This document shows, piece by piece, positions 16,343 through 22,631 of a stretch of 59,195 nucleotides of DNA. The notes beneath the pieces are model-generated. The model was given only the letters and a program-made list of their open reading frames with translations, made no database searches and was not told the DNA's origin. Each line of letters begins with the position of its first letter. The stretch's first letter is position 1. The position numbers and the translations under genes are program-made. This DNA comes from Bacteroidales bacterium (lineage in GTDB: Bacteria > Bacteroidota > Bacteroidia > Bacteroidales > UBA932), in the NCBI GenBank assembly GCA_012744435.1, contig JAAYCA010000011.1, forward strand, positions 1-59,195, in the 5' to 3' direction.

Positions 16343-17002
16343 TTATTCGTTCCGGAGCACCCCCGGCAGCTCCGTGATGCGGTCGATGAGCGCGTCGGGC
16401 GCCGCGCGCTCCAGCAGGGTGCGGTCCTGGTTGCCGTAGGTCACCCCGCAGGTGCGGCAGCCGGCGCCGCGGCCCATCTCCAGGTCGAAGACGGTGTCGC
16501 CCACCACGAGTGATTCTTCCGCGCGGGCGCCGAGCCGCCCGAGCAGCAGCAGGGCCAGGTCCGGCGCCGGCTTGGGCTTTGCCCGCAGCAGGTGGACGTC
16601 GTCGTTGCTGGTGTGGGCGCTGAAATAGGCTCCGATGCCGTTCTCTTCCAGCAGCGTCAGCAGCGAGGCGCTGCTGCGCGAGGTGCAGATGGCGAAGCGC
16701 AGCCCTTCCGCGTGCAGGGCGGCGATCGTCTCCGCCACGCCGTCGAACAGGGTGATGCAGGGGATGGCGATCTCGTTGAACAGCCGCCGGTAGGTCTGGC
16801 AGGCTTCCTCCACGCGTTCCGGGGGCGTGTCCGTGCCGTCCTCGAAGCATTTCCCGAGCGGCAGGCCGATGGTGGCGCGGATGCGCCCGGGGGTGGAGGC
16901 CGGCAGGCCCATCTCCCGCAGGGTGGCCTGCGTGCAGCGGACGATGCCTTCGGAGGTGTCGGCGAGGGTCCCGTCGAAATCGAAGAGGATGTTTTTGATC
17001 AT
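16343..17002 (-). CDS. HAD-superfamily hydrolase (phosphoglycolate phosphatase-like)
   Basis: A 219-residue HAD hydrolase with a helical cap of the phosphoglycolate phosphatase/beta-phosphoglucomutase type. Asp8 and Asp10 in LFDFDGTLAD form motif I, CTSRSS is motif II, KPKPAPD carries the motif III Lys, and VVGDTVFDLEM is motif IV. It acts in the cytoplasm on a small phosphorylated metabolite that cannot be named from sequence. It is divergent from the ThrE-like gene, with overlapping promoters between them. Confidence 0.88.
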   Translation of the reverse strand: MIKNILFDFDGTLADTSEGIVRCTQATLREMGLPASTPGRIRATIGLPLGKCFEDGTDTPPERVEEACQTYRRLFNEIAIPCITLFDGVAETIAALHAEGLRFAICTSRSSASLLTLLEENGIGAYFSAHTSNDDVHLLRAKPKPAPDLALLLLGRLGARAEESLVVGDTVFDLEMGRGAGCRTCGVTYGNQDRTLLERAAPDALIDRITELPGVLRNE

Positions 17003-17007
17003 GTTTG

Positions 17008-17015
17008 CAAAGTTA
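17008..17015 (-). promoter_or_regulatory. -7 box for the HAD hydrolase gene
   Basis: TAACTTTG on the minus strand ends 5 bases before the start codon at 17002, implying a transcript with almost no 5' leader. Confidence 0.6.
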
Positions 17016-17036
17016 GTATTTTTCCCCCTTTTCGCT

Positions 17037-17044
17037 TATATTTG
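17037..17044 (+). promoter_or_regulatory. -7 box for the ThrE-like gene
   Basis: TATATTTG on the plus strand, 5 bases before the ATG at 17050 (17 before the alternative ATG at 17062). A weak upstream element (TTAG, 17013-17016) overlaps the divergent HAD promoter. Confidence 0.6.
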
Positions 17045-17049
17045 CATCG

Positions 17050-18348
17050 ATGGAAGAACTTATGGAAAACGAACTGGCCGAAGTGCTGGAGGTCGCCTCC
17101 GAAGCGGGACACATCCTGCTGGAAAACGGTGCGGAGATCTCCCGCGTGGAGGATATCATGGCTCGGATCGCCACGACCTACGGGGTGGATTCGGGCAGCT
17201 TTTTCGTGATCAGCAACGGCATTTTCACCACCGGGAGGATCAATCATGTGCGCTCCGGCGGCGGGCAGGCGCAGACCTACGCCAACGTGGAGTTCATCCC
17301 CCTGAAGGGGATCCAGCTGTCCAAGGTGGTGGCGGTCAACCGCCTGAGCTATGACATTTCCAACGGGCTGTGCTCCCTGGAGCAGGCGCGCGAGCGGCTG
17401 CGGATCATCCGCAACGCCCCGTCCCAGCCGGCCTGGATGACGGCCCTCTGCACGGCCGTCGGCGCCGCGGGTTTCAGCGCCGTGTTCGGCGGCAGCTGGC
17501 TGGACTGTGCCGCCGCTTTCGTGGTGGGTCTGGTCTTGTTCCTCTATATGTACTTCGTGAGCGTACGCCATCTCTCCAAGATTGTCGGCGGGCTTAGCAA
17601 TGCGTTGGTTGCCACGCTGTTGTGTCTTGCTTTCTATAGGATTGGTTTCGGCGGGAGCCTGAGCAACATGATCATCGGCTCGATCATGCCGCTGATCCCC
17701 GGTGTCCCGTTTGTCAACGGGGTCCGGGACCTTGCGAACTCCGACTATCTGGCCGGGCTGACACGCCTGACGGATGCGATGCTGGGATTCGTCTGCATCG
17801 CCCTCGGCGTGGCTTTCGGCTTCATGCTGGACGGCTGGGTCTTCGGCGGGGTGATCGCTCTGCACGGGCTGAACGTTTCTCCCCAGACGGCCAGTCTGGC
17901 GGTCCAGATCCTTGCCGCATTCGCCGGCACCTTCGCCTTTGCCGGGCTGTTCGGCGTGCCGCGCCCGCAGTTCACGGCCGCCGGTCTTGTCGGCGCTGCC
18001 GGCTGGGCCCTCTATCTGATCCTGGTGCGCTATGCGGCGGCGGCCCCCATGATCGCCATCATCCTGGCGTCGGTGTTCGTCTGCATGCTTGCGCGCATCG
18101 CGGCGGTGTGGCAGAAGTGCCCGGCGCAGGTGTTCCTGCTCTGCGGCATCTTTCCGCTGGTGCCGGGAGCCGGTCTTTTCTGGTTCACTTATTATATGGT
18201 CTCCGGACAGTTCACGCTGTCGCTGTCGAGCGGCTGGGATGCCGTCAAGGCGGCGGTCGCCATCGTGCTCGGCATCATCCTCGCGATGGAGCTGCCGCAG
18301 CGTCTCTTCTCCGGCAGGAAGGGGCATCCTGGGCACATGGTTCATTGA
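17050..18348 (+). CDS. Threonine/serine exporter family protein (ThrE-like)
   Basis: A 432-residue inner-membrane protein that joins the two halves found separately as YjjP and YjjB in Escherichia coli. The N-terminal cytoplasmic part (about 1-130) has the DUF1212 motif NGAEISRVED, and about ten hydrophobic helices follow, with PLIPGVPFVNGVRD and a second FPLVPGAGLFW, the repeated PxxPG loops of the two ThrE modules. Family members export threonine/serine or dicarboxylates; the substrate here is not proved. The in-frame ATG at 17062 is another possible start, given the promoter 5 bases before 17050. Confidence 0.88.
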   Translation: MEELMENELAEVLEVASEAGHILLENGAEISRVEDIMARIATTYGVDSGSFFVISNGIFTTGRINHVRSGGGQAQTYANVEFIPLKGIQLSKVVAVNRLSYDISNGLCSLEQARERLRIIRNAPSQPAWMTALCTAVGAAGFSAVFGGSWLDCAAAFVVGLVLFLYMYFVSVRHLSKIVGGLSNALVATLLCLAFYRIGFGGSLSNMIIGSIMPLIPGVPFVNGVRDLANSDYLAGLTRLTDAMLGFVCIALGVAFGFMLDGWVFGGVIALHGLNVSPQTASLAVQILAAFAGTFAFAGLFGVPRPQFTAAGLVGAAGWALYLILVRYAAAAPMIAIILASVFVCMLARIAAVWQKCPAQVFLLCGIFPLVPGAGLFWFTYYMVSGQFTLSLSSGWDAVKAAVAIVLGIILAMELPQRLFSGRKGHPGHMVH

Positions 18349-18368
18349 TTCCCTGTATTTGCATTGAT

Positions 18369-18470
18369 ATGAAAAAGATATTCCTTACAACGCCGGGCTT
18401 CGGCCAGAATGAAACGGGAGCGCTGTCCGAGCTCTCCGTGCTCGACGGATTCGTTATTCTGGAAAAATGA
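18369..18470 (+). CDS. Small ORF translationally coupled to mtnN
   Basis: A 33-codon ORF (begins MKKIFLTTPGFG, ends LDGFVILEK) that fills the gap between the exporter gene and mtnN. Its stop overlaps the mtnN start as ATGA, the same coupling seen for true gene pairs here. The start has an AT-rich upstream region (TGTATTTG, 8 bases before the ATG). No known domain is visible. It may be a real small protein or a coupling cistron for mtnN; coding status is uncertain. Confidence 0.45.
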   Translation: MKKIFLTTPGFGQNETGALSELSVLDGFVILEK

Positions 18471-19090
18471 AAGCGGGACTGATTGTAGCGATGGCCTCGG
18501 AGTGCGAGGCCCTGCGCCGGGCGGGTGTGGATGACGTCGTGCAGTCCGGCATCGGCAAAGCCGGCGCCGCCCGCGCCGCCACCGAGTTTATTTTGAAGGA
18601 GCATCCGGACTGTATCGTCAATTCCGGCTGCGCCGGCGGGGTGGCCCCGGGCATGCAGCTTTTCGATATCGTGGTCGGCCGCCAGACGGCCTACCACGAC
18701 GTGTGGTGCGGAGAGGGGAGCCTCCCGGGCCAGGTCCAGGGGCTGCCGCAGCGTTTCGACGCCGATCCTGCGCTGCTGGAGGTCGCGCTCGGCCTGCAGA
18801 CCGCGCGGCCGCTGCACTGCGGGCTCATCTGCTCCGGCGACCAGTTCCTCACCACCCCGGAGGACGACGCCCGGGTGCTCGGGATTTATCCCGACGCGCT
18901 GGCCTGCGACATGGAGTCGGCGGCCGTCGCCCAGGTGTGCCGGCACTACGGCGTGCCTTTCCTGAGTTTCCGTATCATCAGCGACGTCCATTCCTCCCGG
19001 GAGGCGGCGGAAGCGCATTACCGGGATTTCTGGAAGCGGGTCGCGGACGATTCTTTCACTTTCATCCGGCAGTTGCTCGAGCGCTTATGA
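18467..19090 (+). CDS. mtnN: 5'-methylthioadenosine/S-adenosylhomocysteine nucleosidase
   Basis: A 207-residue cytoplasmic nucleosidase of the MTAN/phosphorylase fold that cleaves adenine from methylthioadenosine and S-adenosylhomocysteine. Recognised by IVAMASECEAL with the catalytic-pocket Glu, GIGKAGAARAA, NSGCAGG, and CDMESAAVAQVC, which binds the ribose, plus ISDVHS with the catalytic Asp. It is a little shorter than the usual 230 residues. It overlaps luxS by ATGA, and the pair performs successive steps that detoxify S-adenosylhomocysteine. Confidence 0.93.
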   Translation: MKAGLIVAMASECEALRRAGVDDVVQSGIGKAGAARAATEFILKEHPDCIVNSGCAGGVAPGMQLFDIVVGRQTAYHDVWCGEGSLPGQVQGLPQRFDADPALLEVALGLQTARPLHCGLICSGDQFLTTPEDDARVLGIYPDALACDMESAAVAQVCRHYGVPFLSFRIISDVHSSREAAEAHYRDFWKRVADDSFTFIRQLLERL

Positions 19091-19566
19091 AGACGATTCC
19101 CAGTTTCACCATCAATCACGAAAAGCTCCTGCGGGGCATCTACGTGTCCCGCCGCGACGCCGTGGGCGGCGAAGTCGTGACCACCTTCGACATCCGCATG
19201 AAGGAGCCCAACCGCGAGCCCGTCCTGGAGCAGGGCGCCATCCACACCGTCGAGCACCTGGCCGCGACCTTCCTGCGCAACCATCCCGTCTGGGCCGACC
19301 GCATCGTCTATTGGGGCCCGATGGGCTGCCTGACCGGCAACTATCTGCTGATGCGCGGTGAGCTTGATTCCGCCGATATCCTGCCGCTGATGCGGGAGAC
19401 CTTCCGTTTCATCGCGGACTACGAAGGGGAGATCCCGGGCGCGGCGCCGCGCGACTGCGGCAATTGGCAGCTGCACGACCTCCCGGCCGCCCGCCGCGAG
19501 GCCGCCAGGTACCTCCACGAGGTCCTGGAAGTCGCCACGGAGGCGAATCTGGTCTATCCGGAATAA
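19087..19566 (+). CDS. luxS: S-ribosylhomocysteine lyase
   Basis: A 159-residue metalloenzyme that splits S-ribosylhomocysteine into homocysteine and DPD, the precursor of autoinducer-2. The metal ligands are His53 and His57 in HTVEH and Cys124 in DCGNW; Cys81 in GPMGC is the acid-base cysteine. The start at 19087 overlaps the mtnN stop by 4 bases and matches the family N terminus; a longer upstream frame is only a shadow of mtnN. MtnN supplies its substrate. Confidence 0.97.
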   Translation: MKTIPSFTINHEKLLRGIYVSRRDAVGGEVVTTFDIRMKEPNREPVLEQGAIHTVEHLAATFLRNHPVWADRIVYWGPMGCLTGNYLLMRGELDSADILPLMRETFRFIADYEGEIPGAAPRDCGNWQLHDLPAARREAARYLHEVLEVATEANLVYPE

Positions 19567-19592
19567 AAAACCCGGCCGCGTCGGGCCGGGTC
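19562..19592 (-). terminator. Intrinsic terminator for the MBL lipoprotein gene
   Basis: On the minus strand a GC-rich stem (ACCCGGCC, loop, GGCCGGGT; 19570-19591) is followed by six T. It lies 20 bases past the stop of the minus-strand gene and just after the luxS stop, so the hairpin may also slow plus-strand polymerase, but the T tract faces minus. Confidence 0.85.
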
Positions 19593-19611
19593 TGAATGGC
19601 TTCTGCCAGTA

Positions 19612-20355
19612 TTAGCGGAGCTCCTCGAAGAGCAGGACCTCGATGCCGGAGTCGTTGGCGTCGAGGACCGTCTTGACCTCCTGGATGTCCGTCTGGGACA
19701 TGTGATAGGGGATCAGGACCTTGGGCTTGAGGGTCATGGCCGCCTCGATGCACTGGGTCGTGGTCATCGTGTAGGGCTGGTTGACGGGCAGGAAGGCCAC
19801 GTCGATCGGACCGAAGGAGGCCATCTCGTCGATGTCCTCCGTGTCGCCGGCCACATACACCTTGAAGCCGTCGAAATCGAGGATGTAGCCGTTGCCGTTG
19901 CCCTTCGGGTGGAAGTTCTGGCGCCCCTCCGAGATATTGTAGGCGGGTACGGCGGTGACGCCGACGGGCCCGACCTTGCGGGATTCGCCGTTGGCGATCG
20001 CCTCACCCTTGCCGAGCTGGTCGCGGCTCTTGGCGTTGAGCAGGATCTGCGTGTCGTCCTTGCTCAGGAGCTCGATCGTGTCGGGGCTGAGGTGGTCGCC
20101 GTGCTCATGGGTGATCAGGATGAGGTCCGCCTTGGGGAACCAGGAGTAGTCGATCTCGGCCTGGCCCATCTTGCCGACGGGATCGACCTGGACCGAGAAT
20201 CCCTTGTAGCTCATGGCTACGGAGCCGTGGGTGATCATGTAGAGCTCGAGTTTGCCCCCCTTGGGGGTTTTGTATTGGACGACCGGGCAGGGAGCCTCGG
20301 GGCCGGCGCATGAGACGGCCAGGGCCGTCAGCAGGATGGTAAACAATCTGGTCAT
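19612..20355 (-). CDS. Metallo-beta-lactamase-fold lipoprotein
   Basis: A 247-residue MBL-fold hydrolase with a lipoprotein signal (LLTALAVS then Cys16). The metal motif HEHGDH is at residues 83-88, and further ligands are likely in VPAYN, VAGDTED and the C-terminal PYHM. It resembles the UPF0173/UlaG-like group that acts on phosphodiesters or lactones, but family members in the envelope have no settled substrate. It has its own terminator and faces the luxS operon, so it is probably a single-gene transcript. Confidence 0.88.
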   Translation of the reverse strand: MTRLFTILLTALAVSCAGPEAPCPVVQYKTPKGGKLELYMITHGSVAMSYKGFSVQVDPVGKMGQAEIDYSWFPKADLILITHEHGDHLSPDTIELLSKDDTQILLNAKSRDQLGKGEAIANGESRKVGPVGVTAVPAYNISEGRQNFHPKGNGNGYILDFDGFKVYVAGDTEDIDEMASFGPIDVAFLPVNQPYTMTTTQCIEAAMTLKPKVLIPYHMSQTDIQEVKTVLDANDSGIEVLLFEELR

Positions 20356-20403
20356 GGTACGCTTAAAATTGATCGAGGCTAATTTACGCGTATTTTTTTG
20401 AAA

Positions 20404-20435
20404 TTAAAAAAAATCCGGGCATAACCCGGATTGTT
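20404..20435 (-). terminator. Intrinsic terminator after hsp20
   Basis: On the minus strand a stem of ATCCGGG and CCCGGAT with a 5-base loop (about 20412-20432) is followed by a T-rich run (20406-20413). It is 60 bases past the hsp20 stop and separates it from the next minus-strand gene. Confidence 0.85.
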
Positions 20436-20494
20436 TTGACGATAGCAGCGGGAGGGTGCGGCCGGACAGGCATTTGCCCTGCCGCAGCTGTAGA

Positions 20495-20926
20495 CTATTC
20501 GATGGCGATGTGACGCGAAGCGGGAATCTGCTTGTCCGGTGTCTTTTTCGGCAGCACGATGCCCAGTACGCCGTTGGTCATGGTCGCCTTGATGGCCTCG
20601 ACGTCGATGTTGTCGGGCAGGGTGAAGGCCTGGTGGTAGGACGTGTAGGAGAACTCGCGGCGCAGGTAGTTGCCGTCTTTCTGCTCTTCCTTGTTTTCGT
20701 GCTTCTTCTCCAGTGCGATCACCAGCTCCTCGTCGTTGTCCACGCGGATGGTGAAGTCTTCCCGGGTCATGCCCGGTGCGGCAATCTCGATCTGGAAGTC
20801 CTTGTCGGTCTCCTTGATGTTGACGGCGGGGGAGGCGAACTGCTTCGCAGGTATCACTGCGAAATCGTCGAACAAATCACCGAAAATGCTCGGGATCCAA
20901 GCCTGGTTTCTTTTAGCGGGATACAT
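20495..20926 (-). CDS. Hsp20/alpha-crystallin small heat-shock protein
   Basis: A 143-residue ATP-independent holdase chaperone. The alpha-crystallin domain spans about residues 30-130, with the usual sheet pattern and GVLGIVLPK near the C terminus, and the tail ends with an I-x-I-like element (HIAIE). The start at 20926 (MYPAKR) has a clear Shine-Dalgarno AGGAG 8 bases upstream, rare in this window; an in-frame ATG at 20944 lies just before that site. The long upstream region contains repeated GACATTTT elements that may respond to stress. Confidence 0.93.
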   Translation of the reverse strand: MYPAKRNQAWIPSIFGDLFDDFAVIPAKQFASPAVNIKETDKDFQIEIAAPGMTREDFTIRVDNDEELVIALEKKHENKEEQKDGNYLRREFSYTSYHQAFTLPDNIDVEAIKATMTNGVLGIVLPKKTPDKQIPASRHIAIE

Positions 20927-21216
20927 AATCAAATCTCCTATCATTTTAAATTCGTTTAACTTTTTTCTTTTGTCCCGACCGGGGGACGCCTGACAAACTG
21001 CAACTCGCAGACCAGCGGCTTTTTTAGGACATTTTGGCGCAAAATTTCCCGTAACAGATTGAAAATCAAGACATTTTGTCAGTCCCGCTGACATTTTTTC
21101 ACGATCCCCCGTCCGCCGGGCAGCCGGAGCGGCAGACGGCAGACGGGAAAGGACCGGTGGCGGGGGACGGGAAGCGGCGGCCAGGCAGGTGTGTTGGTGT
21201 TTGAGGCGGAAAATAA
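20927..21216. other. Regulatory-looking intergenic region between hsp20 and gdhA
   Basis: About 290 bases without a gene. Seen: inverted repeat GTCCC/GGGAC (20972-20987), three copies of GACATTTT (21028-21035, 21070-21077, 21090-21097), the palindrome TGTCAG-N5-CTGACA (21077-21093), a GC-rich near-perfect hairpin (CCCGTCCGCCG at 21108-21118 with CGGCAGACGGG at 21137-21147), and then a purine-rich GC stretch to about 21190. No leader ORF or known RNA family was recognised. The GACATTTT cluster lies nearer hsp20, and the GC hairpin lies between the two genes. Confidence 0.5.
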
Positions 21217-21246
21217 TTGGATTTTTCCGGATTTTTACTACATTTG
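21217..21246 (+). promoter_or_regulatory. Promoter of gdhA
   Basis: TTG (21217-21219), exactly 19 bp, TACATTTG (21239-21246), a full match to the Bacteroidota consensus. The start codon follows 26 bases later. Confidence 0.85.
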
Positions 21247-21272
21247 AATCCGGTTAGTTAAATTCCCATAAT

Positions 21273-22628
21273 ATGGACAAATTCACACAGAACTACGTCG
21301 ACCGGTTCATGGATGAGCTGATCGCACGCAACCCTGGCGAGAAGGAATTCCACCAGGCTGTCCGTGAGGTGGTGGAAAGTGTAGCGCCTTATGTCACTTC
21401 CTATCCCCATCTGATGGATCTCAAGATCCTTGAACGCATGGTCGAACCGGAGCGGGTCATCATGTTCCGCGTCCCCTGGACCGACGACAGGGGGGAAATT
21501 CATGTCAACCGCGGCTACCGCGTCCAGATGAACAGCGCCCTGGGCCCCTACAAGGGCGGTATCCGCTTCCACGCCAGCGTGAACCTCAGCATCCTGAAGT
21601 TCCTCGCTTTCGAGCAGACCTTCAAGAACTCCCTGACCACCCTCCCGATGGGCGGCGGCAAGGGCGGTTCCGACTTCAGCCCGCGCGGCAAGTCCGACGC
21701 CGAGGTGATGCGCTTCTGCCAGAGCTTCATGACCGAACTCCAGCGCCATATCGGCGCCGACACGGATGTGCCTGCCGGTGACATCGGCGTGGGCGGCCGC
21801 GAGATCGGTTTCATGTTCGGCCAGTACAAGCGCCTCCGCGACGAGTTCACCGGCACGCTGACCGGCAAGGGCGTCGCCTGGGGCGGCAGCCTGCTCCGCA
21901 CGCAGGCCACCGGCTACGGCGTCTGCTACTTCGCCCAGGAGATGCTTGCGACCCGCGGCGAAAGCTTCGAAGGCAAGACCGTGGACATTTCCGGCTCCGG
22001 CAACGTGGCCCAGTACGCCGCCCAGAAGGCAATGTCGCTGGGCGCCAAGGTGGTGACCCTGTCCGACTCCGACGGATCCATCTACGATCCGGACGGCCTG
22101 GACGAGGAGAAATTCAAATTCGTGCTCGAACTCAAGAACATCCGTCGCGGCCGTATCAAGGAATACGCGAACAAATATCCCAACGCCCAGTACTTCCCGG
22201 GCCAGCGTCCCTGGCACATCCCCTGCGACATCGCGCTCCCTTGCGCCACGCAGAACGAAATCGAGAAGGCTGACGCGGAGAATCTCGTGAAGGGCGGCTG
22301 CTGGTGCGTCGTCGAAGGCGCCAACATGCCTTCCACGCCTGAGGCCATCGCCATTTTCCAGGAGAAGAAGATGCTCTACTCGCCGGGCAAGGCGTCCAAC
22401 GCCGGCGGCGTGGCGACATCCGGCCTGGAGATGACGCAGAACTCCATCCGCCAGAAGTGGACCTCAGAGGAAGTGGACGAGCACCTGCACCGTATCATGA
22501 AAGATATCCATGAAGCGTGCATCAAGTACGGCACCGAGGAGGACGGATATATCAATTACGTCAAGGGTGCCAACCTCGCCGGCTTCATCAAGGTAGCCAA
22601 TGCGATGGTGGACCAGGGTCTGGTTTAA
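21273..22628 (+). CDS. gdhA: NADP-type glutamate dehydrogenase
   Basis: A 451-residue hexameric glutamate dehydrogenase of the short bacterial family. It fixes ammonia onto 2-oxoglutarate, giving the glutamate used by the transaminases of the nearby operons. The active-site loop LPMGGGKGGSDF and the substrate motif GPYKGGIRFH are intact, and the dinucleotide-binding loop is SGSGNVAQYA. Cofactor preference cannot be settled by eye, though the length and type fit the NADP enzymes. The next gene starts 3 bases after its stop, so the two are likely co-transcribed. Confidence 0.96.
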   Translation: MDKFTQNYVDRFMDELIARNPGEKEFHQAVREVVESVAPYVTSYPHLMDLKILERMVEPERVIMFRVPWTDDRGEIHVNRGYRVQMNSALGPYKGGIRFHASVNLSILKFLAFEQTFKNSLTTLPMGGGKGGSDFSPRGKSDAEVMRFCQSFMTELQRHIGADTDVPAGDIGVGGREIGFMFGQYKRLRDEFTGTLTGKGVAWGGSLLRTQATGYGVCYFAQEMLATRGESFEGKTVDISGSGNVAQYAAQKAMSLGAKVVTLSDSDGSIYDPDGLDEEKFKFVLELKNIRRGRIKEYANKYPNAQYFPGQRPWHIPCDIALPCATQNEIEKADAENLVKGGCWCVVEGANMPSTPEAIAIFQEKKMLYSPGKASNAGGVATSGLEMTQNSIRQKWTSEEVDEHLHRIMKDIHEACIKYGTEEDGYINYVKGANLAGFIKVANAMVDQGLV

Positions 22629-22631
22629 TCT

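Noticed and set aside
21108..21147. GC-rich hairpin as an intrinsic terminator
   Set aside because: No T tract follows on either strand.
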